A stretch of DNA of 40,388 nucleotides from Terriglobia bacterium (GCA_020072765.1 JAIQGD010000029.1:1-40388); one strand, 5' to 3'. Counted from the first letter of the stretch, positions 16,271 through 26,180 are shown. The notes: generated from the letters alone by a model not told the origin. Made by a program: numbers and translations.

Positions 16271-16346
16271 TGGTGGGCGATCAAGGACTTGAACCTTGGA
16301 CCTCTCCCGTGTGAGGGGAGCGCTCTAACCACTGAGCTAATCGCCC
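16271..16346 (-). tRNA. tRNA-Val (anticodon CAC)
   Basis: The minus strand folds into a full cloverleaf of 76 bases. The acceptor stem is GGGCGAT paired with ATCGCCC, the D-arm GCTC..GAGC, and the anticodon stem CTCCC/GGGAG around loop CTCACAC with anticodon CAC. The T-arm is CAAGG TTCAAGT CCTTG, followed by discriminator A and an encoded CCA. CAC reads GUG, the valine codon favoured in such a GC-rich genome. Confidence 0.97.
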
Positions 16347-16488
16347 ACGAAACGCATGTTCGGCGGCACAGCCACTCATCGCTGTGCCAGCCCGCCGGAG
16401 TTGAACTTGCCGAGCACCGCCAACACCGGCTGTGACGGCTCACCGGCGCACGATTCATTTTTAACACAAGGGCAGCCAATTGCAAACT

Positions 16489-17451
<963 letters not shown>

Positions 17452-17479
17452 CAGGACGCTGACTAATACGGAGAGCTTT

Positions 17480-17588
17480 GTGGGTCGCGGCTTCAGCGCG
17501 CCGTTTGCGTCCCGGACAGCCGTCGGGACCGCGACATAAAGCCCTCACAGTGAGAACGGCTTTAGCCGCTGAAGCTCCCTGAGGCTCG
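17480..17588. repeat. Dispersed intergenic repeat, copy C
   Basis: CGGCTTCAGCGCGCCGTTTGCG, here cut short, then TCCCGGACAGCCGTCGGGA, match copy A closely, including the bulged hairpin. The palindrome module ACGGCTTTAGCCGCTGA follows about 40 bases later. The copy separates moxR from the DUF58 gene, two genes that normally work together, and probably adds a structured segment to any joint transcript. Confidence 0.8.
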
Positions 17589-17620
17589 ATCTTGAGTTGC
17601 TCCACAAGCGGCCAGCGAAC

Positions 17621-18964
17621 ATGATGACGCAACACAACGCCATGGCCCGCGCGCCGCGCGGCCGCGACCGCCCCGGCTGGCGCAACTTCGGAATCGCCAT
17701 GCTGGTGCTTTCGGCCGCGCTGGTGGTCGCGCTATTTTCGGCGGCCGTGGCGCAGCAGGGACGCGTTGGGCTGGCGGCGCTCACCACGGTGATCTCCCTG
17801 GGCATGGCCGCCTGGGTGGCGGTGGTCATCGTGCCCGCGCTGGCCCGCCGCAGCAGCCTGCGCTGGCTCGCCTACCAGATCGATTACCGCCTCACGCGCG
17901 ACGGCATCATCTATCTCGCCGCCATCTTCGTCCTGATTCTCGCCGCGGTGAACACCGGCAATAACCTGCTCTTCCTGATTCTCGCCTGCCTGCTCGCCGG
18001 CATTCTGGTTTCCGGCGTGCTCTCCCGCACCGTGCTCTCGGGCATCGAAGTGCGGTTCGACCTGCCCGAGCACATCTTCGCCGAGCAGCCCGTGGTGGCC
18101 GAAGTCGAGCTGCGCAACGAGAAACAAGCCTGGCCGTCGTTCTCCCTGCGTGTCGTCGGCGAGGGAAAAGAGAAAAACGCCGAAGCCGAGGTGCTCACGC
18201 GGCCCGTCTTTTTTCCCTACATCCCGCGGCTCAGCGCCGCGCGCCAGAAAGTCGAGCTGCGCTTCCCCCGGCGCGGCGTCTATCGCCAGGACGCCTTCGG
18301 CATTCGCACGCGATTCCCCTTCGGCTTCTTCGAAAAAACGCGCCGCGTCGAATCCGGCATCGAGATCGTCGTCTACCCGCGCGTGGCCCCCACCGACCAG
18401 TTCTACGAAATTCTGCCGCTGCTCTCGGGCGAAATGGCCAGCCAGTTTCGCGGCCGCGGCCACGAGTTGCACTCCCTGCGCGATTACCAACCCACCGACA
18501 GCGCCCGCTTCGTCGACTGGAAGGTCACAGCCAAATCCGGCCGCCTGATGGTCCGCGAGTTCACCCGCGAAGACGAGCGCCGCGTCATGCTCGTCCTCGA
18601 TCCCTTCATCGGGACGCCGCGCGCCGAACTCGGCGCCCACGCCGCCGAACAGGCCGAGCGCTTCGAGCGCGCCGTCTCCATGGCCGCCTGCATCGCCTGG
18701 CACTTTTACGAGATTCGCTCGGTGTTGCAGTTCCGCACCCACCGCTTCTCGACGCCGATGGCTCCCGCCGGCGAAATCATTTACGACGCGCTGCGCCAGC
18801 TGGCCCTGCTCGAACCGGACACCTCCGCGGCCGGCGGCGCCTTCCTCGACGATCTCGCCAGCGAGCCGGAAATCTTCAAAATCGTCCTCACCGCCCGCGC
18901 GCAGAAAACCATTCCCACCGCGCTGTGGTCCTCCTCCTATTTTCTGTTTCTCGACGAGTTGTAG
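17621..18964 (+). CDS. DUF58 domain-containing membrane protein
   Basis: A 447-residue protein with two hydrophobic pairs in the first 150 residues (IAMLVLSAALVVALFSAAV, then TVISLGMAAWVAVVIVPAL, and a further pair around AAIFVLILAAVN). A beta-rich region follows, then the DUF58 core with RGHELHSLRDYQPTDSARFV, DWKVTAKSGRLMVREF and MLVLDP. DUF58 proteins are found with MoxR ATPases and transglutaminase-like TgpA proteins and probably work with them at the cell surface. The true start is uncertain: ATG at 17621, 17624 or 17642, or TTG 17597. No strong ribosome binding site decides between them. Confidence 0.9.
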   Translation: MMTQHNAMARAPRGRDRPGWRNFGIAMLVLSAALVVALFSAAVAQQGRVGLAALTTVISLGMAAWVAVVIVPALARRSSLRWLAYQIDYRLTRDGIIYLAAIFVLILAAVNTGNNLLFLILACLLAGILVSGVLSRTVLSGIEVRFDLPEHIFAEQPVVAEVELRNEKQAWPSFSLRVVGEGKEKNAEAEVLTRPVFFPYIPRLSAARQKVELRFPRRGVYRQDAFGIRTRFPFGFFEKTRRVESGIEIVVYPRVAPTDQFYEILPLLSGEMASQFRGRGHELHSLRDYQPTDSARFVDWKVTAKSGRLMVREFTREDERRVMLVLDPFIGTPRAELGAHAAEQAERFERAVSMAACIAWHFYEIRSVLQFRTHRFSTPMAPAGEIIYDALRQLALLEPDTSAAGGAFLDDLASEPEIFKIVLTARAQKTIPTALWSSSYFLFLDEL

Positions 18965-18997
18965 GCCGGCTGTAGCTGTAGATGTAGCGCAGGACTT

Positions 18998-19085
18998 CTT
19001 CGCTTTTCTCTGCTTTTTCTCTGCGTCCTCTGCGCCTCTGCGGTGAGCCTGCTTCCTCCATGATCTCCGTGAACCTCGGTGGTTC
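18998..19085. repeat. CTCTGCG/CTCTGCGGTG-type repeat, long copy
   Basis: The plus strand reads CTTTTCTCTGCTTTTTCTCTG, here cut, then CGTCCTCTGCGCCTCTGCGGTG and, after a gap, ATCTCCGTGAACCTCGGTGG. It is a pyrimidine-rich, imperfectly periodic tract shared with 15668-15708. The tract lies immediately before the mutY promoter-like motif and contains no convincing open frame. Confidence 0.55.
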
Positions 19086-19120
19086 GTCTTCGCGTCCCGT
19101 CGTGCGAGAATAGCGCCCGC

Positions 19121-20206
19121 ATGAAACTTCCCTCCACGCCCCGCGCGCGCGCCGATTTTCAACGCCGCCTGCTCGGCTGGTACGGCACCCATCGCCGCGC
19201 CCTGCCCTGGCGCGCCAGCCGCGATCCCTACGCCATCTGGGTGGCGGAAATCATGCTCCAGCAGACGCGCATCGCCGCCGTGCTGCCCTATTACCACCGC
19301 TTCCTGAAATCGTTTCCCACCGTGGCGGCGCTGGCCCGCGCCCGCGAAAGCCAAGTCCTGCGCCTGTGGTCCGGCCTCGGCTATTACTCGCGCGCGCGGA
19401 ATCTGCATCGCGCTGCCCGCCAGATTCTCACCCGCCATGACGAGCAATTCCCGCGCACCCTGGAAGCCGCGCTCGCCCTTCCCGGCGTGGGCCGCTATAC
19501 CGCCGCGGCCATCCTGAGCATTGCTTACGACGTCCCGCTGGCCGTGCTCGACGGCAATGTGGCGCGCGTGCTGGCGCGGCTGGGCGCGCTGCGCGGCGAT
19601 TTGCGCGCGCCGCGCCGCTGGCGCCACCTGACCGAAACGGCCCAGCGACTGCTCGCGTGCGAAGCTCCCGGCGACTGGAACGAAGCCTTGATGGAACTCG
19701 GCGAGACCGTGTGCACGCCGCAGACTCCGCGCTGCGCGGCCTGCCCCGTCGCGCGGTCGTGCCGGGCGCGCGCCGCCAAGCTGACGAACTCGATTCCCGC
19801 CCCGCGCCGCAAGCGCGCCGTCGTGCGCGTGCGTATCGCCGCCGCCATCTTGCTCGACCCCAGCGGCCGCACCCTCGTCCGGCGCGATCCCGGCGCCCAC
19901 GATGACGTCCTGTTCTCGCGCCTGTGGCAGTTCCCCGCCGTCGCGGTGGCGCGCCACCCGAAAAAAGAACTCGCCGCGCATCTGCGCGCGACCCTCGGCC
20001 TGCGCTCGACGTCGCTCACACTGGAAGCCCTGCCCACCGCGCGCCACGGCGTGACCTTCCGCCACATCACCCTGCTGCCCTATCTCGTGCGCCTTCCGCG
20101 CCTCCCCCGGCGCGCCCGCACCCGCCTGCTCCCGCTCAACCGCGTCACCCAATTAGCCGTCTCCAGCGCCACCCGCAAGCTCGCCGCCGCGGCTTTGCAT
20201 TCCTAG
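19121..20206 (+). CDS. mutY: Adenine DNA glycosylase MutY
   Basis: MutY removes adenine mispaired with 8-oxoguanine, preventing G-to-T transversions. The 361-residue product has the catalytic glutamate in VAEIMLQQTR (E43), the helix-hairpin-helix LPGVGRYTAAAIL, and the catalytic aspartate in LDGN (D144). The four iron-sulfur cysteines have the standard C-x6-C-x2-C-x5-C spacing (C198, C205, C208, C214). A C-terminal NUDIX-like 8-oxoG recognition domain follows (from about residue 230). The longer open frame starts 14 codons earlier, but ATG 19121 gives a family-like N-terminus. A TGCGAGAAT box ends 9 bases before it. It interrupts the MoxR/DUF58/TgpA gene group. Confidence 0.95.
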   Translation: MKLPSTPRARADFQRRLLGWYGTHRRALPWRASRDPYAIWVAEIMLQQTRIAAVLPYYHRFLKSFPTVAALARARESQVLRLWSGLGYYSRARNLHRAARQILTRHDEQFPRTLEAALALPGVGRYTAAAILSIAYDVPLAVLDGNVARVLARLGALRGDLRAPRRWRHLTETAQRLLACEAPGDWNEALMELGETVCTPQTPRCAACPVARSCRARAAKLTNSIPAPRRKRAVVRVRIAAAILLDPSGRTLVRRDPGAHDDVLFSRLWQFPAVAVARHPKKELAAHLRATLGLRSTSLTLEALPTARHGVTFRHITLLPYLVRLPRLPRRARTRLLPLNRVTQLAVSSATRKLAAAALHS

Positions 20207-20275
20207 TACACGCCTTCCTTGTTGCCCGATTCGCGCAACTCCCGTACGCCGTCCCATCCCGGCCCTGCCGCGGGG

Positions 20276-20284
20276 TGCTAGCAT
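20276..20284 (+). promoter_or_regulatory. Possible extended -10 of tgpA-like gene
   Basis: TGCTAGCAT, an extended -10-like element, ends 11 bases before the ATG at 20296. No clear -35 is present. The same TGCTA or TGCGA pattern occurs before ftsY, mutY, rimO and yacG. Confidence 0.4.
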
Positions 20285-20295
20285 CGTAGGCAGCC

Positions 20296-22578
20296 ATGGC
20301 CTCCGTCGCGCAACCGTCCGCGCCGCCTCTTCGCCCCGGTACGGGGGAAGAGCTGCCGGCCGTCCAACGCTATTTCGAGGTGTCGCTCTATCTGCTCATC
20401 TCGACGGGCATGGTGTCGATCCTTTCCACCGGCAAGCTTGATCTGTTCTCCACCGCCGCGGCCTCCGCCTTGCTGGGGTGGAAGGGCCTGCGCATCTGGC
20501 AAGCGCGCGGCCCGGAGCTTTCCGTGCGCGCCGCCACCGGCATGGTCCTGGCCTATTTCCTGTTCTTTCCCGCCGACCTGTGGCTGTTTTCCCGCAACCT
20601 GGCCGCCGACGCGCCTAATCCCCCGCTCTACGCCGCCCTGCTCTCGACCATTCACCTGTTGTTGTTCGCCACCATCATCCGCCTCTATTCCGCGCGCACC
20701 CGCCGCGACCATGCCTTTCTCGCCGTGCTCGCCGTGGCCTCCATCCTGGCTTCGGCCATTCTGACGGTTTCGACCGGCTTCCTGATCGCTCTGGCGATGT
20801 TTCTGGTGTTGTCCGTCTCGACCTTCGTGGCCATGGAGCTTCGGCGCAGCGCCGTCGGAGCCGCCTCGCCCCCGCTCGAACCGGGTTCGCCGATGGCGCG
20901 GCGCTTGAATCGGGCCCTCGGCCTGACCTCGGCGCTGGTGGCCGTCAGCGTCCTGGCGGCCGGCGTCGTGATCTTCTTCGTGATTCCCCGCTTCACCGCC
21001 GGCTACCTCAGCGCCTTCAATCTCCAGCGCGGCGTGGCCACCGGATTTTCCGACAGCGTGGAACTCGGCGTCATCGCCAACATCAAAAAGAGCACGGCCC
21101 TCGTCATGCGCATCCGCGTGGACGGCGATCCCGCCCGCGCCGCCCAAGTCCACTGGCGCGGCATCGTCCTGACCAATTTCGACGGCAAGCGCTGGTTCAC
21201 TCCTCAGCAGGAACAGGCCGTCCTCAGGCCCGGCCCTGACGGAACCTATGCGCTCCGCTCCGGCGCGCTGCCACCCGGCGACTTCTATCCCCTGCGCTAC
21301 ACCGTCTTCATGGAGCCCATCGGCACCCCCGCGATTTTCATCGCCCCGCACCCCGATTCGCTCCGCGGCCGATTTGGCGACGATATCCCCAGTCCTAGAG
21401 GGCTGCCGCCCCGCAACTTCCTGCTGGTCGACCGAACCGGCTCCATCTTCAATGCTTCTCCAAACAACCGGCCCATCCGGTACGACGGCGCCTCGCGCCT
21501 TCCCCTGATCCCGCCGCTCCGCCTCCGGCAAGCCTCCCGCGATTATCCGGCCGCCATTCGCGACACTTATCTCCAGCTGCCTCCACTCGACCCGCGCATC
21601 CACCAACTCGCCTTGCAGATCACCGCGCAGGCCGATACCCCGTACGATAAGGCCACCGCCATCGAGAAATACCTGACGTCGCACTATTCCTACACGCTCG
21701 ATCTCACTGGCCCGCTGGCGAAAGACCCTCTCGCCAATTTCCTGTTTGTCCGGCGCGCCGGCCACTGCGAGTATTTCGCCTCGGCCATGACGGTCCTGCT
21801 CCGCGCCACCGGCGTCCCGGCCCGCTACGCCGCCGGATTCCTCCCCGGCGAATACAACGACCTGGGACAGGACTACATCGTCCGCGAAAGTGACGCGCAC
21901 GCCTGGGTCGAGGTCTATTTCCCCGAATACGGCTGGATTCCTTTCGACCCCACCCCCGCGGGCGGCGAGAAACGCCACGGGCTGGCCGACCGCCTCGCCC
22001 TCTACTGGGACTGGTTCCAGCTCACCTGGGGCGAGTGGGTCATCAATTACGACTTCTCGCACCAGTTGACCCTGACCCGGGATGTGGGCCGGTCCACACG
22101 CAGCTGGAACGACCGCCTGCGCGACTCCTACCGCCGCAATCAGGCGGCCGCGATGCGCAAGATCCTCGACCTCGACCGCCGCATCGAAGCGTCGCCCTAC
22201 TTCCTGCCCGGCGCGCTCTTCCTTCTTGCGGCGCTGCTGCTGGGCCTCCGAGGCCGCGCCCTGATCCGCTACGCCGTCGCGCGCTGGAGCCTTCGCGCCC
22301 GCCGCGGCGGCAACCTCACCGCCGGGCTCGCCGCGCTCGAATACACCGAACTCCTGCGCCTGCTCGAAAAGCGCGGCTGGAAAAAATCCCCGTCGCAGAC
22401 CCCGCTCGAGTTCGCCGCCGCCATCTCTGCGCCGGAAATTTCCGCGCCCGTCGCCGAACTCACCGAGATGTACCAATCCGCGCGCTTCGGACATCATCCC
22501 GCCCCCGCCGGCCAGATGGCTTCCCTGCTCCGCTCGGTCCGCGATCTCCTCCGCGGGCGCCGGGGTTCTCCGCGATGA
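20296..22578 (+). CDS. Transglutaminase-like membrane protein, TgpA family (DUF3488/DUF4129)
   Basis: A 760-residue inner-membrane protein. The first 220 residues hold about six hydrophobic segments (DUF3488 part). A periplasmic region and the transglutaminase core follow, with the triad Cys491 (GHCEYFASAM), His535 (DAHAWVEVYF) and Asp551 (IPFDPTP). Another hydrophobic segment lies near residue 635, and a DUF4129-like cytoplasmic tail has ALEYTELLRLLEKRGW. Members are often encoded with MoxR and DUF58 proteins, as here, and a protease-like or transglutaminase activity has been proposed for TgpA. All three catalytic residues are present, so activity is plausible; the substrate is unknown. The stop overlaps the next ATG by four bases. 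Confidence 0.92.
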   Translation: MASVAQPSAPPLRPGTGEELPAVQRYFEVSLYLLISTGMVSILSTGKLDLFSTAAASALLGWKGLRIWQARGPELSVRAATGMVLAYFLFFPADLWLFSRNLAADAPNPPLYAALLSTIHLLLFATIIRLYSARTRRDHAFLAVLAVASILASAILTVSTGFLIALAMFLVLSVSTFVAMELRRSAVGAASPPLEPGSPMARRLNRALGLTSALVAVSVLAAGVVIFFVIPRFTAGYLSAFNLQRGVATGFSDSVELGVIANIKKSTALVMRIRVDGDPARAAQVHWRGIVLTNFDGKRWFTPQQEQAVLRPGPDGTYALRSGALPPGDFYPLRYTVFMEPIGTPAIFIAPHPDSLRGRFGDDIPSPRGLPPRNFLLVDRTGSIFNASPNNRPIRYDGASRLPLIPPLRLRQASRDYPAAIRDTYLQLPPLDPRIHQLALQITAQADTPYDKATAIEKYLTSHYSYTLDLTGPLAKDPLANFLFVRRAGHCEYFASAMTVLLRATGVPARYAAGFLPGEYNDLGQDYIVRESDAHAWVEVYFPEYGWIPFDPTPAGGEKRHGLADRLALYWDWFQLTWGEWVINYDFSHQLTLTRDVGRSTRSWNDRLRDSYRRNQAAAMRKILDLDRRIEASPYFLPGALFLLAALLLGLRGRALIRYAVARWSLRARRGGNLTAGLAALEYTELLRLLEKRGWKKSPSQTPLEFAAAISAPEISAPVAELTEMYQSARFGHHPAPAGQMASLLRSVRDLLRGRRGSPR

Positions 22579-23348
22579 ACTGGCGCCTGTGGGTTTTGCT
22601 GGGGGCCGTGCTGGCGGCCGTGCTGCTCGTGTTTCGCATGCCGGCCATTCCGCAGAGTGAGGCCTACCACACCTTCTCGGACAATCGCACCCTGCTCGGA
22701 ATTCCCAACTGCCTCGATGTCCTCTCCAACGTCTTCTTCCTGCTCGTCGGCGTGCTGGGCATGCGGTTTGTCTGGCGCGACCGCGCGGAAGCCGGCGCGC
22801 GCTTCCTCGATTCCCGCGAACGCTGGCCCTACTTCGTGTTCTTCCTGGCCGTCACGCTGACGACGTTCGGATCGATGAACTATCACCTGCATCCGAGCGA
22901 CCAGACCCTCGTCGGCGACCGCCTGCCCATGGCCATCGGCTTCATGTCCCTGGTCTCCGCGGCGGTTGCCGACCGCATCAGCGTCACCGCCGGTGTGCGC
23001 CTGCTCGCGCCGCTCGTGCTGACCGGAGTGGGCAGCGTTTTCTACTGGCAATTCACGCAGGCCCGGGGCCACGGCGATCTGCGCCCCTACGCGCTGGCGC
23101 AGTTTGGCGCGCTGTTCGTGCTCCTTCTGGTGGTTGTGCTCTTTCCCCCGCGTTACACGCGCGGGATGGACTTCGGCGTCTCACTCGCCATTTACGGCGT
23201 GGCCAAGCTATTGGAAGTCGCCAACAACTTCGTCTTCGCGCTCGGCCACATCGTGAGCGGCCACACCCTCAAGCACGTCGTCGCCGCAGCCTCCGCCTGC
23301 TGGCTCCTGCGCATGCTCCGCCTCCGCGCCCCCGTCGTTCCCGCCTAG
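22575..23348 (+). CDS. CREST-superfamily membrane hydrolase (alkaline ceramidase-like)
   Basis: A 257-residue protein with about seven hydrophobic segments. The conserved residues of the CREST superfamily (alkaline ceramidases, PAQR receptors, Per1) are in place: Ser100 and His104 in FGSMNYHLHPSD, Asp115 in VGDRLPM, and the C-terminal HxxxH pair His230/His234 in SGHTLKHVV. In characterised members these bind zinc and hydrolyse an amide or ester of a lipid. The ATG overlaps the TgpA-like stop (ATGA), so the two are translationally coupled. A role on a membrane lipid or lipid-linked substrate is inferred; ceramidase activity itself is not shown. Confidence 0.75.
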   Translation: MNWRLWVLLGAVLAAVLLVFRMPAIPQSEAYHTFSDNRTLLGIPNCLDVLSNVFFLLVGVLGMRFVWRDRAEAGARFLDSRERWPYFVFFLAVTLTTFGSMNYHLHPSDQTLVGDRLPMAIGFMSLVSAAVADRISVTAGVRLLAPLVLTGVGSVFYWQFTQARGHGDLRPYALAQFGALFVLLLVVVLFPPRYTRGMDFGVSLAIYGVAKLLEVANNFVFALGHIVSGHTLKHVVAAASACWLLRMLRLRAPVVPA

Positions 23349-23378
23349 CCTGGCCATCGTCTCCCCTCAAGACACTCT

Positions 23379-23432
23379 TCGCTGTTTTCTCCTCGACCTC
23401 CTTTGCTTCCTTTGCCTCCTTGCTTCCCCCGC
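23379..23432. repeat. Pyrimidine-rich CCTTTGCTTCC/CCTTTGCCTCC tract
   Basis: The gap before the potassium channel gene contains CTCCTTTGCTTCCTTTGCCT, a repetition of a short CCTTTGC(T/C)TCC unit. Similar low-complexity tracts appear at 15668 and 19000 in other sequence versions. I see no promoter or hairpin in it. Confidence 0.4.
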
Positions 23433-23479
23433 TTGACAATCCACCGCTCCCGGCACACGATTCGACCCGGCGATTTTTT

Positions 23480-24475
23480 ATGACCACCGGCACGCGCATC
23501 CAGCTGGCTTTGATCCTGCTGGCCATCGTGGTCCTGGCGGGCACGCTGGGCTTCCACGTCATCGAAGGCTGGACGTGGTTCGAGGGCTTCTACATGACCC
23601 TCACCACCATGACCACCATCGGCTACGGTGAAATCCATCCCCTCTCCCACGCGGGCCGCGTCTTCAATTCCTTCCTCATCGTGACCGCCGTGATCGCCAG
23701 CGTCTTCACCCTTGGCGCATTCTCCCAAGCATTGCTAGAATTCGAGTTCGGCAAGGCCTTTGGCCGCCGCCGCATGGAACGCGAACTCGAAAAACTCGCC
23801 GATCACTACATCGTCTGCGGCGCCGGCCGCGTGGGACGCACGGTCACGCGCGAGCTTCGCGCGCGCGGACAGACCTGCGTGGTGATCGAGCGCGACCCCG
23901 TGCGCGCCCGCTGGGCCGAAAACGAAAAGATCCCCGTGATTGTCGGCAACGCCTCCAGCGAGGAAAATCTCCAGAAGGCGCGCATCGACCGCGCCAAGGG
24001 CTTCATCGCCGCGGTCAGTTCCGACGCCGAAAATCTCTACATCATCCTGACCGCCCGCGGATTTCGTCCCGACCTGAAAATCATCGCCCGCGCCACCGAA
24101 GAGGAAGCCATCTCCAAGCTGCTGCGCGCCGGAGCCTCCCAGGTTCTCTCGCCCTACTATTTCGTCGGCCACCGCATCGTCCAACTCCTGCTGCATCCCA
24201 ACGTGCTCGACTTCGTCGACACCGCCTTCGGCACCGAGCGCCTGGACATCGCCGTCGGAGAAGTGAAAATTCCCCCGCAATCTCGCCTGGTCGGCAAAAA
24301 GCTCTCCGACTCCGGCATCCGCCAGCAGGCCAACGTCATCGTTCTGGCGGTCAAGGGCGCCGACGGCAAAATGAATTTCAATCCCCCGCCCGAAGCGGTC
24401 ATCCACGCCGACGATTGCCTCATCGTCATCGGCGGCGACCAGCAACTGAAGCTCCTGGAAGCCCTGGCGACCTAG
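23480..24475 (+). CDS. Potassium channel with RCK (TrkA-N/TrkA-C) domains
   Basis: A ligand-gated K+ channel of the two-transmembrane MthK/Kch type, 331 residues. The first helix is RIQLALILLAIVVLAGTLGF. The pore loop carries the selectivity filter TTIGYGE (residues 46-51), followed by the second helix. The cytoplasmic RCK-N domain starts at HYIVCGAGRVGRTVTREL, a Rossmann motif that binds nucleotide or ions. The RCK-C domain lies from about residue 250 (EVKIPPQSRLVGKKLSDSG). Start ATG 23480 is preferred over a longer frame from 23420, which would add a proline-rich tail overlapping the repeat tract. Confidence 0.93.
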   Translation: MTTGTRIQLALILLAIVVLAGTLGFHVIEGWTWFEGFYMTLTTMTTIGYGEIHPLSHAGRVFNSFLIVTAVIASVFTLGAFSQALLEFEFGKAFGRRRMERELEKLADHYIVCGAGRVGRTVTRELRARGQTCVVIERDPVRARWAENEKIPVIVGNASSEENLQKARIDRAKGFIAAVSSDAENLYIILTARGFRPDLKIIARATEEEAISKLLRAGASQVLSPYYFVGHRIVQLLLHPNVLDFVDTAFGTERLDIAVGEVKIPPQSRLVGKKLSDSGIRQQANVIVLAVKGADGKMNFNPPPEAVIHADDCLIVIGGDQQLKLLEALAT

Positions 24476-24507
24476 CGGCGCTTCCAGCGCCTTCGGGATC
24501 TCCGCAT

Positions 24508-24537
24508 TTGCTTCTCGCTCCGCCGGGTTGCGATAAT
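24508..24537 (+). promoter_or_regulatory. Possible rimO promoter with extended -10
   Basis: TTGCTT (24508-24513), an 18-base spacer and GATAAT (24532-24537) preceded by TGC give an extended -10 promoter. The predicted transcription start falls within a few bases of the ATG at 24546, so the mRNA would be nearly leaderless. Sequence match only. Confidence 0.45.
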
Positions 24538-24545
24538 CACTGTCT

Positions 24546-26006
24546 ATGGCCGCCGAAACAAAAGACCGCGCGCCGGCCCCGAAAGCCGGCTTTGTCAGCC
24601 TGGGCTGCCCCAAAAACCTCGTCGACAGCGAGGTGATGATGGGCATCCTCGCGCGCGCCGGCTACGAAATCACGCCGCGCGCCGATCAGGCGGACGTCCT
24701 GGTCGTCAACACTTGCAGCTTCATCGCTCCCGCGCAGCAGGAGTCGGTCGAAACCATCCTCGAAATGGCCGATCACAAGAAATTCGGCCGCGCCCAAAAA
24801 CTCATCGTCGCCGGATGCCTCGCCGAGCGCTACCGCGAACAGATTCGCGCGCAGATTCCCGAAGTCGACGCCGTGATCGGCACCGGCGAAGTCGAGCAAA
24901 TCCTGGCCGCCTGCCGCGGCGAACTCCGCCAGGGCTCCGCGGATGCGCAACCCAGCCACGCGATCTCGTATCTCTACCAGGACCAGACGCCGCGCATCCT
25001 CTCCACGCCGCGCCACGCCGCCTACATCAAGATCAACGAAGGCTGCGACCATCCCTGCACCTTCTGCGTCATCCCCCAGCTGCGCGGAAAATTCCGCAGC
25101 CGCCGGCTGGAGTCGGTCGCGCGCGAAGCCGCCAATCTGGCCGCCGCGGGCGTCCGCGAAATTTCTCTCATCGGCCAGGACACCACCTATTACGGCGAAG
25201 ACCTCGGCTTGCGCGACGGCCTGCCGTTGCTGCTCGAACGCCTCGCGCAGATCGAAGACCTGCACTGGGTCCGCTTCCTCTACTGTTATCCCAACCGCAT
25301 CACGCCGCGCCTGCTCGAGACCATCGCCGCGCACCCGCGCCTGGTGAAGTATCTCGATATCCCGCTGCAGCACGCCAGCCGCAGCGTGCTGGCGCGCATG
25401 AAGCGCGGCTCGCACGCCGGCGCGTTTCTGAAAACGCTCGAGAAAATCCGCAAGACCATTCCCGGCGTCTCGCTCCGCACTTCCTTCATCGTCGGTTTTC
25501 CCGGCGAGACCGAAAAGGATTTTCGCGAGCTGTGCGATTTCGTCCGCGCCGCCGAATTCGACTGGATGGGCGTCTTCGCCTATTCGGATGAGGACTCCGC
25601 CGAAAGTTTTTCGTACGAAAACAAGGTCGATGCGAAAACCATCGCCGGCCGCCGCGACAAGCTCATGTCCATCCAGAAGAAAATCTCCGCGCGCAAGCTT
25701 CGCCGCCGCATCGGCCAGCGTGTCGAGGCCTTGCTCGAGGGGCCGTCGCAGGATACCGACTTGATTTGGGAAGCGCGCCTGGAAGGCATGGCCCCGGAAA
25801 TCGACGGCAAGGTCTACCTCACGGAATTCGTTGGCGTCAACGACGCCGCCCAATTGCCGCCGCCCGGCACGCTCGCCACCATCGAAATCACCGAAGCCCG
25901 CGACTACGACCTCATCGCCCGCGTCGTCGCCTTTCCCGCACAGCCGCCGGCCGGCCGCCTCCCCGCCCCCGCCGGCAATCTCTTCCCCATCCTCGCCTCC
26001 CGCTGA
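24546..26006 (+). CDS. rimO: Ribosomal protein S12 methylthiotransferase RimO
   Basis: RimO is a radical-SAM enzyme that methylthiolates a conserved aspartate of ribosomal protein S12. The 486-residue product has the N-terminal UPF0004 domain with SLGCPKNLVDSE, NTCSF and VAGCLAERY, holding the cysteines of the auxiliary cluster. The radical-SAM cluster is C167-x3-C171-x2-C174 (GCDHPCTFC). A C-terminal TRAM domain carries the ALLEGPSQDTDL stretch. SLGCPKNLVDSE and the domain order fit RimO rather than MiaB. The C-terminus has about 20 extra proline/alanine-rich residues. Confidence 0.95.
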   Translation: MAAETKDRAPAPKAGFVSLGCPKNLVDSEVMMGILARAGYEITPRADQADVLVVNTCSFIAPAQQESVETILEMADHKKFGRAQKLIVAGCLAERYREQIRAQIPEVDAVIGTGEVEQILAACRGELRQGSADAQPSHAISYLYQDQTPRILSTPRHAAYIKINEGCDHPCTFCVIPQLRGKFRSRRLESVAREAANLAAAGVREISLIGQDTTYYGEDLGLRDGLPLLLERLAQIEDLHWVRFLYCYPNRITPRLLETIAAHPRLVKYLDIPLQHASRSVLARMKRGSHAGAFLKTLEKIRKTIPGVSLRTSFIVGFPGETEKDFRELCDFVRAAEFDWMGVFAYSDEDSAESFSYENKVDAKTIAGRRDKLMSIQKKISARKLRRRIGQRVEALLEGPSQDTDLIWEARLEGMAPEIDGKVYLTEFVGVNDAAQLPPPGTLATIEITEARDYDLIARVVAFPAQPPAGRLPAPAGNLFPILASR

Positions 26007-26082
26007 ACAAAATCGCGCCCGCCCCATCCCGTTGTGGTAACGTCTTGCGATCGAATCGCGTGTTGAGAAACGCTTCTATTCC

Positions 26083-26149
26083 TGTCATTCCGAGCGAAGC
26101 GCGATGTGTGCGTTCCGAATGGTTTGGCGGAACAAGGAATCTCTCTTCG
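26083..26149. repeat. TGTCATTCCGAGCG-type dispersed repeat
   Basis: The strand reads TGTCATTCCGAGCGAAGCG and, about 35 bases on, AACAAGGAATCTCTCTTCG. This pair of blocks (TGTCATTCCGAGCGAAGCG ... GGAATCTC) is a well-known type of intergenic repeat in many bacterial genomes (recollection). Only one copy lies in this window. It sits just before the ribosome binding site of the acyl-CoA-dehydrogenase-like gene. Confidence 0.6.
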
Positions 26150-26180
26150 TAGCAAGCCAAGGAAGAGAAGGAGCCAGCCC

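Noticed and set aside
17732-20152. 806-codon antisense frame over the DUF58 and mutY genes
   Set aside because: It crosses two clearly recognised genes and an intergenic repeat and has no recognisable motif.
20278-22497. 739-codon antisense frame over the transglutaminase gene
   Set aside because: Low-complexity G/E/R-rich translation with no family features; the sense strand carries an intact catalytic triad.
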